From: Alistipes sp.
GTDB lineage: Bacteria; Bacteroidota; Bacteroidia; Bacteroidales; Rikenellaceae
Assembly: GCA_017532885.1 (NCBI GenBank)
Contig: JAFXIS010000056.1
Coordinates: 1-27,398, forward strand
DNA: 27,398 nt
Direction: 5' to 3'
The notes under the pieces were generated by a model, which saw only the letters and a program-made list of their open reading frames with translations, ran no database searches and was not told the origin of the DNA. Shown piece by piece: positions 17,257 through 25,856 of this stretch. How positions within the stretch are numbered: position 1 is the first letter of the stretch; the number at the start of each line of letters is the position of its first letter. Position numbers and translations under genes: made by a program.

Positions 17257-18885
17257 TTAGTTGTTATAACCATTGTTTTGTGTAAGGTTAGGATTTGCCA
17301 ACAAATCATCTGAAGGCAATGGGAAGAGCTCCAAATGCTTGCTGAAACCTACACCATTCTCAACACCGCCCTTGAAAGGCCACAAGTAGTTAGCTGAAGA
17401 GTACTTATCGAAACGGATAAGAATTGTACGACGCTGACCCTCCCAGAACATCTCGCGAGAAATCTCGTCGAAAATCTGATCCAAACTTACAGTTGTACCT
17501 GTAACGGTAGGAGATACCATGCCGGCACGAGTCTGCAAAGCCTTAATATAATCAACAGCCTTAGTATCAGATGTCTGACCACCGCCGATACGAGCCATAG
17601 CCTCGGCATAGATGAGATGCATCTCACCGGCACGAATCAACGGGAAGTCGATAGAAGAGAACTTCTCAACCTTTGAATAGTCGGTCTCGGGGTCGAGGCA
17701 GCGGTTGTTGTTATACTTCACAACATGCCAGCCGTTAGCAAAGGTCTTGTTGTCGATATCCTTTGCATCACTCTCCTCCAACGATACCAAAGCACGCTTA
17801 TCTACCTGAGTAAATACGGCAGCACCATCACCCGCAACATCATCCTTACGCACAGCCGCAGCATCGGTGTTGATGTTAAATACCTTAACAGCGTCGGTTG
17901 ATGTAACCAAACCGTTCCAGTTACCATCTATACCCAAAGAGTACTGAGTACCCTTACCTGCGAGGATAAAGAAGCTTGTACCGCCATAAGACTGAGTGCG
18001 TGTAGCATCGTAGCAAGTTGCATATACAATCTCGTTCAAGGCGTCGGGGTTCTCACCATTGTCACCCATAAACAGAGCGTTGTAGTTCTCGGCCAAAGAG
18101 TAAGCACCGATAACCTCGTCGGCAGCAGCGGCAGCAGCGGCATAAATCTCGTTATCCTCCTCACCGATATAGGTCTTGTGGTTAAGGCACAAGCGAGCCA
18201 ACAAACCATAAGCAGCACCCTTATCTACGCGAGGATAAGTCTGAGTGTGAGGAGCCTTCAATGCTGAATCCTCTGAAACCAAAGCCTCCAACTCGCCCTT
18301 CAACCAAGCGAAGAGGTCGGCACGAGAAATCTGCTTGGGGTTCTCGGTACCTACTACTGAGTCCTCCAAAACGAAGGGAGGATTTCCATAGCAATCCAAC
18401 AACACCCAATAAGCATAAGCACGCAAGAAGCGAACCTCAGCACGCTCAATAGCAATCTCGGCGTCCTTATCGTTAGTATTACGCAAGAAATCGTTAGCGA
18501 AAGAGACCATCATCATTGCGCGAGTATAAGCAGCGTAGATAGCATCGTTTTTCACATTGCTCCACTTGTTACCGCCTACCTCAGCGACCCAAGCATCACC
18601 CCATACACACTTTGCCTCATCGGTTGAGATGGTCTGAATTGACCACAAAGCACGCAAGAACTCAGATGCACCAGAGTCAGCCACATCAATATCGGTAGAG
18701 CCGGCACCGCCCTGACCTGTGAGGGTGAAACCTCCATAAACCTTTGCCAATGCGCTCATGCGATACTCGGGATTCTCATAAACACCGCTTACGACATTAC
18801 CTGCCATAGGTGTCTGGTCCAAATCGCCGACACAAGAGCTAAGCATCAACGCCGCAATGGCACCAAAAATTATATTCTTTTTCAT
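17257..18885 (-). CDS. SusD/RagB-like starch-binding lipoprotein
   Basis: Surface lid protein that binds starch and closes over the SusC channel. 542 residues, near B. thetaiotaomicron SusD (551). Lipoprotein signal with C18 (MLSSC), mature start CVGDLDQTP, as usual for the family. The N-terminal SusD-like domain contains the characteristic helical part (EIAIERAEVRFLRAYAYWVLLDCYGNPPFV, written here as start and end: EIAIERAEVRF at ~144 and DCYGNPPFV at ~163). The C-terminal RagB/SusD signature includes FPLIRAGEMHLIYAEAM (~417) and the end EIFW-type stretch ISREMFWEGQRR. The product pairs with the SusC directly upstream (15-nt gap). Ligand is inferred to be starch from the GH13 neighbours rather than from SusD residues alone. 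Confidence 0.92.
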   Translation of the reverse strand: MKKNIIFGAIAALMLSSCVGDLDQTPMAGNVVSGVYENPEYRMSALAKVYGGFTLTGQGGAGSTDIDVADSGASEFLRALWSIQTISTDEAKCVWGDAWVAEVGGNKWSNVKNDAIYAAYTRAMMMVSFANDFLRNTNDKDAEIAIERAEVRFLRAYAYWVLLDCYGNPPFVLEDSVVGTENPKQISRADLFAWLKGELEALVSEDSALKAPHTQTYPRVDKGAAYGLLARLCLNHKTYIGEEDNEIYAAAAAAADEVIGAYSLAENYNALFMGDNGENPDALNEIVYATCYDATRTQSYGGTSFFILAGKGTQYSLGIDGNWNGLVTSTDAVKVFNINTDAAAVRKDDVAGDGAAVFTQVDKRALVSLEESDAKDIDNKTFANGWHVVKYNNNRCLDPETDYSKVEKFSSIDFPLIRAGEMHLIYAEAMARIGGGQTSDTKAVDYIKALQTRAGMVSPTVTGTTVSLDQIFDEISREMFWEGQRRTILIRFDKYSSANYLWPFKGGVENGVGFSKHLELFPLPSDDLLANPNLTQNNGYNN

Positions 18886-18900
18886 ATTATTCTCCTCAAA

Positions 18901-21897
18901 TTAAAAGTTGATACCCAAACGAACGCTGTAAATACGAGGACGAGGATAGATATTTGAATCAATACCTCCTGCAACAGAGCACTCAGGATCCAAACCGCTA
19001 TACTTTGTAATTACAAAGACATTCTGAACACCGGCAGCCAAACGAATCGACATACCACTCTTTGTTACATCGCGGAATGTATAACCGAGGTTGATATCAT
19101 CCATACGGAAGTATGAAGCATCCTCCAACCAAAGGTCTGAGCAACGCTGTGGCACGATGCTTGATGCAGTAAAGCCATACTGCTTAGCTGCACGCTGTGT
19201 GTTGATTACATAACCCTTATTGATAACATCGTTGAAATCAACTGTTGCACCACCGCACAATACATCATTGAACATATAGTTACCCACAGCACCGTGGCCA
19301 TTGAAACCGAAGTCCCAATTTTTATAAGAGAGCTTCAAGTTCACACCATAGTAGAAGTCGGGGTTAGGACTCTTGTTGGTCATATAACGGTCACCATTGG
19401 TAATCTCGCCATCGCCATCACGGTCTACAACTGCATTGTGGATAGGATCGCCATTCTCGTCATAAGCCTGCTGCCAGAGGTAGAAGGTATAAGGAGTATA
19501 GCCCACAACATGACGCTGAAGCTTATTACCGGTACCGCCACCACCGTTACCCAACTCGATAGCCTCTGAAGGCAAAGTGTGAATCTCGGTATCCTGGAAT
19601 GTACCATTTACACCAATCTCCAAACGCCAATCCTTAGTCTCTACGGGGATAAAGTTCAACGATACCTCAACACCGCGGTTCTCCATAGAACCGATGTTCT
19701 GGTATACATAGTTACTGAAGTTACCACCCAACGCAACAGATACGCGTGAGAGCAAATCCTCAGTATCGCGCTTGTAAACATCTACCGAACCATTGATGCG
19801 GCCATCGAGGAAACCGAAGTCCAAACCAACATTGTAAGTAGTAGTCTCCTCCCACTTCAACGCAGCGTTGAATGCGTGAGGCTTAACAGGATAGTAGAAA
19901 CCACCGTTCTGACCACCCAAAGGATACTGGTTGGTAGGATCCTGAGAAATCTCAGCGTACTGCAAAGCTGCATAATCCTCACCAAACTCCTGCTGACCTG
20001 TGATACCCCAGCCCAAACGAAGCTTCAATGCTGAAAGCACCTTCTGATCCTTCAAGAATTTCTCGTTTGCAATATTCCAAGCAAATGCAGCTGAGGGGAA
20101 GTAACCCCAGCGGTTATCACCTACGAAGCGTGAAGAACCATCGGCACGCATTGTAGCGGTGAAGAGGAAGCGAGAATCGATAGAGTAATTTACACGACCA
20201 TAGAACGATACCAAAACATTCTGTGATGCAGGTGTAGTAGCCGAAATGAGGTTGTTAGTACCATCAGCCATACGACCATAGCTCCAGCTCTTAGTCTTTG
20301 AGAAGTTCTCAGACCAAGAGTAACCTGCCATAACATTGAGGTTGTGAATACCGAACTCCTTAGCATAGTTTGCATAAAGCTCGAAGAGCTGATTGCGGTG
20401 AGTGTTCTCATAATTCTCGAAACGACCACGAGTCTTGTAGTTACCATCACCATCACGGTTAGCCATGATAGAGTTGGGATAGTTACCCTTATCACCCTTT
20501 GTAGATGTAACATCCAAACCGAGGTTAAGGTTGAAGCTCAACTCCTCCAAACCATGAACCTTATAATCCAACTGAAGGTTACCCATAGCACGATAAGCCT
20601 CATTCTGATTCCACTGGTCATATAATGTAGAGAATGGGTTGATTCCTGCCAAGTCGGTAGACCAGTTCCAGTAACCGTTATTTACCGCTGTATCAACCTT
20701 GCCGTCAGCACCATATACATAAGGTGACTGCGTGGGGTCGAAACCAACAGCTGCGCCAATAGCACCTGCATCAGCATAGTTAGCCTTATTGAAGATACCC
20801 TTAGCATTGAGCTGAGCTGAAAGGTGATCATCGAAGAACTTGGGTGCAAGGTTGATGCCCAAAGTTGCACGCTGATTGTCTGAAGTCTTAAGAGTTCCCT
20901 GGTCGTAGTTGTAACCTGCCGATACGCGGAACGGAAGTTTGTTCTTCAAAGCACCACCTGAAACCGATACATTGTGGTCAGTAGAGATACCCAAGCGGAA
21001 AATCTCCTTCTGCCAATCGGTGTCAGCTGTACCAAACAAACCATTAGCCTTATCGCCAACGATACCCGATACATACTCCTTAAGCTCGGCTGCGTTCATC
21101 AAATCCAAAGTGTTGTAATTGTGACGCACGCTTACGCTACCGGTATAAGATACCTTAATGTCGCCAGAACCCTTCTTTGTAGTGATGATAATCACACCGT
21201 TAGATGCGCGTGAACCGTAGATAGCAGTTGCCGAAGCATCCTTCAATACGGTGAATGATGCGATATCCTCGGGATTAACCATCGAAAGGCCGTTGCCGAT
21301 ACCTACACCGGCACCTTCAGCGATGGGCACACCATCGATAACGATAAGCGGGTTGTTATTTGCCGACAAAGAGGCACCACCACGGATACGAATCTCAGAG
21401 CCAGAGCCCGGCTGACCGCTACCTGAAGTGATATTCACACCGGGGACCTTACCACGCAACATCTCCTGAGGAGAAGTTACGGCTCCACGGTTGATATTCT
21501 CTGCCTTAACAGCAATAACCGAACCGGTCATGTCTTCCTTCTTAACGGCTCCATAACCGATTACGACAACCTCGTCGATAGATGCAAGGTCCTCCTCGAG
21601 CACTACGCGTGCCAAAAGAGTAGAATTTGCCAGCAGCTGCACCTCCTTATAGCCGATGAAGCTGACACTGACCATTGAATTACCGTCCTTAACTTTGAGT
21701 GAGTACTCGCCGTTCACATCGGTAATAGTACCATTTGTGGCTCCAACCTCAAAAACAGAAGCTCCAATAATGGGAGCACCAGAGGCGTCCACCACAACGC
21801 CCTTAACCTCCAACTTGCCGTTTTGCGCAACTGCAAGGGGGGGGGTAATCAAACCTAACAGGAAGATACCCAGGCACATAGTGAGAATTTTTCTCAT
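18901..21897 (-). CDS. SusC-like TonB-dependent outer-membrane transporter
   Basis: TonB-dependent porin that imports starch oligosaccharides. 998 residues, usual for SusC. Signal peptide 1-25 (cut after AVA-QNG likely); carboxypeptidase-regulatory-like domain ~29-104 (VKGVVVDASGAPIIGASV); TonB-box-like EVVVIGYG at 109-116; plug ~119-233 (SPQEMLRGKVPGVNI; IRIRGGASLSANNNPLIVID); then a beta barrel ending in the outer-membrane type terminus VRLGINF. It forms a complex with SusD, encoded 15 nt downstream. It follows the MFS gene by 64 nt, with no TAnnTTTG box in the gap, so read-through from the MFS promoter is likely. A run of nine C lies in the signal-peptide codons (T18-P19-P20-L21); one base more or fewer would end the frame early. 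Confidence 0.95.
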   Translation of the reverse strand: MRKILTMCLGIFLLGLITPPLAVAQNGKLEVKGVVVDASGAPIIGASVFEVGATNGTITDVNGEYSLKVKDGNSMVSVSFIGYKEVQLLANSTLLARVVLEEDLASIDEVVVIGYGAVKKEDMTGSVIAVKAENINRGAVTSPQEMLRGKVPGVNITSGSGQPGSGSEIRIRGGASLSANNNPLIVIDGVPIAEGAGVGIGNGLSMVNPEDIASFTVLKDASATAIYGSRASNGVIIITTKKGSGDIKVSYTGSVSVRHNYNTLDLMNAAELKEYVSGIVGDKANGLFGTADTDWQKEIFRLGISTDHNVSVSGGALKNKLPFRVSAGYNYDQGTLKTSDNQRATLGINLAPKFFDDHLSAQLNAKGIFNKANYADAGAIGAAVGFDPTQSPYVYGADGKVDTAVNNGYWNWSTDLAGINPFSTLYDQWNQNEAYRAMGNLQLDYKVHGLEELSFNLNLGLDVTSTKGDKGNYPNSIMANRDGDGNYKTRGRFENYENTHRNQLFELYANYAKEFGIHNLNVMAGYSWSENFSKTKSWSYGRMADGTNNLISATTPASQNVLVSFYGRVNYSIDSRFLFTATMRADGSSRFVGDNRWGYFPSAAFAWNIANEKFLKDQKVLSALKLRLGWGITGQQEFGEDYAALQYAEISQDPTNQYPLGGQNGGFYYPVKPHAFNAALKWEETTTYNVGLDFGFLDGRINGSVDVYKRDTEDLLSRVSVALGGNFSNYVYQNIGSMENRGVEVSLNFIPVETKDWRLEIGVNGTFQDTEIHTLPSEAIELGNGGGGTGNKLQRHVVGYTPYTFYLWQQAYDENGDPIHNAVVDRDGDGEITNGDRYMTNKSPNPDFYYGVNLKLSYKNWDFGFNGHGAVGNYMFNDVLCGGATVDFNDVINKGYVINTQRAAKQYGFTASSIVPQRCSDLWLEDASYFRMDDINLGYTFRDVTKSGMSIRLAAGVQNVFVITKYSGLDPECSVAGGIDSNIYPRPRIYSVRLGINF
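21837..21845 (-). repeat. C9 homopolymer in SusC signal-peptide codons
   Basis: Nine consecutive C on the minus strand within codons 18-21 of the SusC gene (ACC CCC CCC CTT). At nine the frame is open. With ten C the frame meets TAA about a dozen codons later; with eight it meets TGA about 40 codons later. No other G or C run this long was noticed in the window. Confidence 0.85.
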
Positions 21898-21961
21898 AGT
21901 GTTTTGTGTGTTAGTTAATAATTAGGTTAATTTAATTGTGATTTTTATATTACTTGGAATT

Positions 21962-23275
21962 TTATCTCTTCTGACTGATAAATGCCACCGATATAGCTCC
22001 GAGCAACAGCGACACGCCTGCAACAACAAGCATCATAATCTGCTCTCCGCCAACTACTGAGAGAATTACACCTCCGAGCAATGCTGCAACAATCTGTGGC
22101 AGACAGATTGTACAGTTAAACAGGCCGAGGTAAGCTCCCATAGAACTACCCGACAAAGAGTTTGTCAGCATAGCAAATGGCATAGCAAGCATCGCTGCCC
22201 AACCGCAACCGATAAGTATAAATGATATAAATAAAAGGTATTGGTCGTGAATGAAGTAGGTCGAGATGAATCCTGCGGCACCCAAAACAAGGCTCACCGA
22301 ATATCCGACCTTCATTCGCTTAAACATAGGTAACACCATAGCCCACAATACCGAGCCGATAGCCTGTACGGCGAACAATACACCAACCCAGTTACCTGCT
22401 GCCTGATAAGCCTCCGAAGCTGTATCGGTTGTACCCCATACATTGTCGGCAATACCGCCTGTGGTGTAGTTCCACATATAGAGGAAGGCAAACCAGCAGA
22501 AGAACTGCACCAAACCAATCTGCCAAAACGCCTTGGGAGCATGGAGCAAAAGGTGAATCAAATCCTTCTTCTCGCTCTTCTCCTCCTCGGTGATATTATG
22601 GAACTTTGCATACTCTTCAGGAGCCATCTCCTTAACCGACAAGCCGGTATAAAGTACGCACAACAGCAAGATTGCAGCCCCCACATAGAATGAGTAGGTT
22701 ACAGAATCGGGTATAACGCCCTCCGGAGCGATATTGCTGATACCGAACCAGGTGAAGAGGTATGGGAAGAGGTAACCGACCAATGAACCTGCATTGCAAA
22801 GCATACTCTGGATAGAGTAGGCCTTTGACTTCTGCTCCTCATTGACCATATCACCAACCATCATCTTAAAGGGCTGCATAGCCATATTGATTGATGTGTC
22901 GAGCAACATCAACATAACCAAACCGAACGACATAGCCGCTTTGACGGTGAGGTTAAAGCTACCCGAGTTGGGTAAAAGTGCCATCACGAGCACAGCAACG
23001 ATAGCGCCCACATAGAGATATGGCTTGCGACGGCCCCAGCGGCACCAGGTCTTATCACTCCATGTACCCACCAGAGGTTGCACAATCATACCCATCAATG
23101 GGGGCAAAATCCAAAAATAACTCAAATCATGAGGGTCTGCTCCGAGTGTAGCAAAGATACGACTAATATTTGCGCTCTGCAAAGCATAGGCAATCTGGAC
23201 ACCGAAAAATCCAAAACTCAGATTCCATAATTGCCAAAACGATAGGTTTGGTTTTACTGCCATTAATTTGTTCAT
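21962..23275 (-). CDS. MFS sugar transporter (GPH/SLC45-like), probable maltose/maltodextrin importer
   Basis: Inner-membrane permease of 437 residues with about 12 transmembrane segments. The loop 2-3 motif GTWSDKTWCRWGRRKPY is characteristic of the glycoside-pentoside-hexuronide/sucrose-transporter branch (D-x-x-x-x-RWGRRRP). The mature product starts at the ATG at 23275 (MNKLMAVKPNLSFWQLW); an ATG four codons later (23263) is also possible. The frame remains open to 23530, but the added 85 residues are low-complexity, cover the promoter and the regulatory repeats, and are not part of the family. As first gene of the sus operon it would carry maltose or short maltodextrins from the periplasm to the cytoplasm. 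B. thetaiotaomicron susRABCDEFG itself contains no such gene, so this is a locus-specific feature. Confidence 0.88.
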   Translation of the reverse strand: MNKLMAVKPNLSFWQLWNLSFGFFGVQIAYALQSANISRIFATLGADPHDLSYFWILPPLMGMIVQPLVGTWSDKTWCRWGRRKPYLYVGAIVAVLVMALLPNSGSFNLTVKAAMSFGLVMLMLLDTSINMAMQPFKMMVGDMVNEEQKSKAYSIQSMLCNAGSLVGYLFPYLFTWFGISNIAPEGVIPDSVTYSFYVGAAILLLCVLYTGLSVKEMAPEEYAKFHNITEEEKSEKKDLIHLLLHAPKAFWQIGLVQFFCWFAFLYMWNYTTGGIADNVWGTTDTASEAYQAAGNWVGVLFAVQAIGSVLWAMVLPMFKRMKVGYSVSLVLGAAGFISTYFIHDQYLLFISFILIGCGWAAMLAMPFAMLTNSLSGSSMGAYLGLFNCTICLPQIVAALLGGVILSVVGGEQIMMLVVAGVSLLLGAISVAFISQKR

Positions 23276-23293
23276 TTTATAGTTATAGGTATA

Positions 23294-23324
23294 CAAAAAT
23301 AGAATGGCATAAACAATCAACCAA
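23294..23324 (-). promoter_or_regulatory. Promoter of the MFS-sus operon
   Basis: On the minus strand TTG (23324-23322), then 20 nt, then TATTTTTG (23301-23294), which fits TAnnTTTG. Initiation would fall near 23287, about a dozen nt before the MFS ATG at 23275. No other promoter of this type was found between here and the end of the operon. Confidence 0.7.
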
Positions 23325-23333
23325 CCATTATCC

Positions 23334-23385
23334 GACGAACGGTATATCGAGCGCGACGAATGGTAAAAGTGAATAGACGAATATA
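23334..23385 (-). promoter_or_regulatory. Three 21-bp-spaced repeats, probable LytTR regulator binding sites
   Basis: GACGAA occurs at 23334, 23355 and 23376, exactly 21 bp apart. Read on the minus strand the copies are ACCGTTCGT (23343-23335), ACCATTCGT (23364-23356) and TATATTCGT (23385-23377). The first matches the published LytTR-domain consensus [TA][AC][CA]GTTN[AG][TG] at all nine positions; the second differs at one. LytTR regulators bind such 9-bp elements as direct repeats with 12-13 bp between, hence a 21-22 bp period. The nearest site lies about 10 bp upstream of the -33 element of the sus promoter, a normal activator position. Confidence 0.78.
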
Positions 23386-23470
23386 AAAATATAATTAATA
23401 AATTACATATATTAAAAAATTTTAATAAACAACGCTGTTTTTCAACAATTAATAGCAATTTGCAGCATAT

Positions 23471-23504
23471 CATTTTGCACACAAAAGGCAAAACTGCGAA
23501 AATG
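23471..23504. repeat. Imperfect inverted repeat upstream of the kinase promoter
   Basis: CATTTTGCA (23471-23479) and TGCGAAAATG (23495-23504) are inverted copies with one extra base, 15 nt apart, ending 9 nt before the -33 element of the kinase gene. It could be an operator for that gene; no known regulator motif was matched. Confidence 0.4.
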
Positions 23505-23513
23505 ATTTGAAAA

Positions 23514-23545
23514 TTTGGACTATATAACAAAAATTATTATCTTTA
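23514..23545 (+). promoter_or_regulatory. Promoter of the LytS/LytTR operon
   Basis: TTTG (23514-23517), 20 nt, then TATCTTTA (23538-23545), one base off TAnnTTTG. The kinase ATG follows 24 nt later at 23570. Confidence 0.65.
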
Positions 23546-23569
23546 CTCGGTTATTTAGCTGAATCACAG

Positions 23570-24943
23570 ATGAGCAAGAACTTTTTTACCACTCCTATAA
23601 TCATTCATTTATTCGCATTGGCGCATGCCCTGATTGCTGCGGTGAGCCATATTGTGCACTACATGGACGCCGTACCATTGACTGTACTGACCATTGCCCT
23701 GATTGTGATTATAGCACTGCGCCACAACCTGCGTACCGACATCATTGCCATACTTACGCTTGCCGGTACATTTCTCGGCTATCTGATTGGCAGCTACGGC
23801 GGTATGCTCGTTGCGATGATAATACCCATACCGGCAATATCTTCGGCCATAACGACGCTACTATTTACCGAGCTACTTGGCTGGGGCGTTTATGCCTTTG
23901 CACGCCAAAAGAATGTGCAAACGAAATATAGAGCCGATTGGTCACCGTCGTTACTTCACACAATGCTTGTGGTGATAGCGATTTTGCTGTTCCGCATCTC
24001 CTATACGCTGATTTTCGACTCGGCATATTTCTCTCAGGCGAGTATCATGCCGGAGTTTCAGCAACTTTTAGGTCATACACCCGCATTATTAACCATGCTG
24101 TGCGGTAATATCGTATTCGTGAGCTTACGCCAACGAGCCCATGCTCGTCATGGCAAAAGGACGCTGGACACCATATTATTTACGGCTATTTTCTCGGCTC
24201 TGCTAACCGTAATAGTCTTTTACAACTTCCCGTGGACGAACAACAACCACTTCGCAGCACTACTCTTCATGCGTCTATATGCCGTAATTTTACTATGCGA
24301 CATCGTAATATACAGCCTGAGCAAACTGATTGCCTATGTGTTCCTTTCGCAGACACAGCTAAATAACGAGCGCGACAAGAAGCATTTGGCACAATTTCAG
24401 TATAATAAGCTCAAGATGCAGATAAATCCGCATTTCCTGTTCAATTCACTCAACATCCTCGATTTCTTGGTTCAGGAGGGCGAGAAGGAGCGTGCAAGTG
24501 CTTTTATCCGCAAACTTGCCGACTGTTATCGTTATATGCTTAAAACCGAGGATGAGTCGCTGGTGACACTACGCGAGGAGTTGGACTTTGCTCAAAAATA
24601 CTCCGACCTATTGAAGGAGCGTTTTGCAAGCGGCTTTGTCGTTGAGTATGACATTGCGGAGGAGGCTCTCTCGCAGCATGTTATTCCATGTTGCCTTCAG
24701 TTGCTCATTGAGAATGCAACGAAGCATAACATTGTAAATGCCGAGCATCCGCTTATCGTAAAGATTGGCATAGCCGGCAATAATCTCTATGTTAGCAACA
24801 ACCTGCAACCCCGTATCAGTACACAGGCCTCGACGGGCAAAGGACTAAATAATATCCGTCAGCAGTATCAGGATATTGCAGGGCGCAATATAGCGATAGA
24901 ACAGACACAAACAACCTACACAGTAAATATACCATTACTATGA
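23570..24943 (+). CDS. LytS-type sensor histidine kinase
   Basis: Membrane sensor kinase of 457 residues. The N-terminal ~265 residues are mostly hydrophobic with six to eight likely membrane helices (for example ~10-30, 36-50, 55-72, 78-100, 128-148, 200-220, 228-262) and no large periplasmic domain, so the signal may be sensed in or near the membrane. A short linker leads to the His_kinase (PF06580-type) domain: phospho-acceptor H288 in QINPHFLFNSLN, N box LQLLIENATKHN with N382, and G box GKGLNNIRQQY (423-433). Its stop overlaps the start of the response regulator (ATGA), so the two are translated together. Position and divergent orientation suggest that it controls the starch operon. Ligand unknown; maltose or maltodextrin is an inference only. 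Confidence 0.9.
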   Translation: MSKNFFTTPIIIHLFALAHALIAAVSHIVHYMDAVPLTVLTIALIVIIALRHNLRTDIIAILTLAGTFLGYLIGSYGGMLVAMIIPIPAISSAITTLLFTELLGWGVYAFARQKNVQTKYRADWSPSLLHTMLVVIAILLFRISYTLIFDSAYFSQASIMPEFQQLLGHTPALLTMLCGNIVFVSLRQRAHARHGKRTLDTILFTAIFSALLTVIVFYNFPWTNNNHFAALLFMRLYAVILLCDIVIYSLSKLIAYVFLSQTQLNNERDKKHLAQFQYNKLKMQINPHFLFNSLNILDFLVQEGEKERASAFIRKLADCYRYMLKTEDESLVTLREELDFAQKYSDLLKERFASGFVVEYDIAEEALSQHVIPCCLQLLIENATKHNIVNAEHPLIVKIGIAGNNLYVSNNLQPRISTQASTGKGLNNIRQQYQDIAGRNIAIEQTQTTYTVNIPLL

Positions 24944-25725
24944 AAAGTTTCAATGTACTAATCGTAGAGGATGAACGACTCGCCCAGGCGAACCTTAAGA
25001 GGGTACTTGAGCGCGATTTCGAGGACCTACACATTGTTGGAATGTTCGATTCGGTGCAGAGTACCGTTCAGTGGCTACGCAATGAAGAGAATCATGTCGA
25101 TATTATCTTTATGGATGTTGAGTTATCCGATGGCATGTGCTTCGATATATTCTCGCAAGTAGAAGTAAAGAGCAAAGTTATCATAACCACCGCTTTCGAC
25201 AACTACGCCGTAAGGGCCTTCCGCATCAACAGCATCGACTACCTGCTTAAGCCTATCAACTCGCAAGATTTGGCTGACGCCATAGCTCGCTGCCGTGAGG
25301 TACTCGGACAGGAGGACTCGAATGAGCAACCATCTTTCGACATTGACTCTTTGCGAGAGGCGTTATACTCGAAGAATACGACCTATAAGAAGCGTTTTGT
25401 CGTAAAGTATGGCGACCGCTTCTCGATAATCAATACCGAACAAATCGCCTATTTCTTCGTCGAGGATAAGAGTACCTATCTTGTGACTACGGAGAATCGT
25501 CGTTACATCCTTGATTCATCGTTAGATACGATATCCGATGTCGTGGACCCCGAAAAGTTCTTCCGCATATCACGCCATTGCACACTCTCGATTGATGCCA
25601 TAACCGGCATATCGAAGCATCCCAGCAATCGCCTCAAGGTAGCCGTTACCCCCAAGCCGGAGTTTGATGTTTTTGTGAGTCGCTCACGCACTGCCGACTT
25701 TATGGAGTGGATTGAAGGAAAATAA
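24940..25725 (+). CDS. LytTR-family response regulator
   Basis: DNA-binding partner of the upstream kinase; 261 residues. Receiver domain ~1-120 with acidic pocket E10/D11 (IVEDERLA), phosphorylation site D59 (IIFMDVELSDG), T83/T84 (VIITTAFDNYAV) and K104 (DYLLKPINS). The LytTR domain covers ~150-257 (KRFVVKYGDRFSIINTEQI; FFRISRHCTLSIDAI; DVFVSRSRTADF). The LytTR fold binds 9-bp direct repeats; matching repeats lie at 23334-23385 next to the sus promoter, which supports this locus as its target. It overlaps the kinase gene by 4 nt. The known sus operon of B. thetaiotaomicron uses SusR instead. Confidence 0.93.
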   Translation: MKSFNVLIVEDERLAQANLKRVLERDFEDLHIVGMFDSVQSTVQWLRNEENHVDIIFMDVELSDGMCFDIFSQVEVKSKVIITTAFDNYAVRAFRINSIDYLLKPINSQDLADAIARCREVLGQEDSNEQPSFDIDSLREALYSKNTTYKKRFVVKYGDRFSIINTEQIAYFFVEDKSTYLVTTENRRYILDSSLDTISDVVDPEKFFRISRHCTLSIDAITGISKHPSNRLKVAVTPKPEFDVFVSRSRTADFMEWIEGK

Positions 25726-25795
25726 AACACACAAGCAGGGAGGGTCGGAGAATCAGGAAGAAATGCGCTCGGTGGAGTGTTCATACACAAAGCGA

Positions 25796-25826
25796 GAGGG
25801 TGTCCAACGCAAGTTTGGACACCCTC
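25796..25826 (+). terminator. Terminator after the LytTR gene
   Basis: Perfect 12-bp stem GAGGGTGTCCAA/TTGGACACCCTC (25796-25807 and 25815-25826) with a 7-nt loop, followed by ATTTCTTATC on the plus strand. It sits between two convergent genes, 70 nt after the response regulator stop and 30 nt past the NigD-like stop, so it may serve both; the T-rich tail is better on the plus strand. Confidence 0.75.
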
Positions 25827-25856
25827 ATTTCTTATCTGATTTCTTATAACAAGAGA

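Larger units (their letters stand above)
23276..23569. other. Divergent intergenic control region of the sus locus
   Basis: About 294 nt between the MFS gene (minus) and the histidine kinase gene (plus). It holds the sus promoter (23294-23324), three 21-bp-spaced repeats (23334-23385), an AT-rich central part without further recognised sites (23386-23456), an imperfect inverted repeat (23471-23504) and the kinase promoter (23514-23545). Confidence 0.75.

Noticed and set aside
21898..21961. Separate promoter for susC in the 64-nt gap after the MFS gene
   Set aside because: No TAnnTTTG box on the minus strand there; read-through from the MFS promoter is simpler.
23276..23530. 85-residue N-terminal extension of the MFS transporter
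   Set aside because: It covers the promoter and the regulatory repeats, is of low-complexity composition, and the family starts at the MNKLMAVKPN segment.
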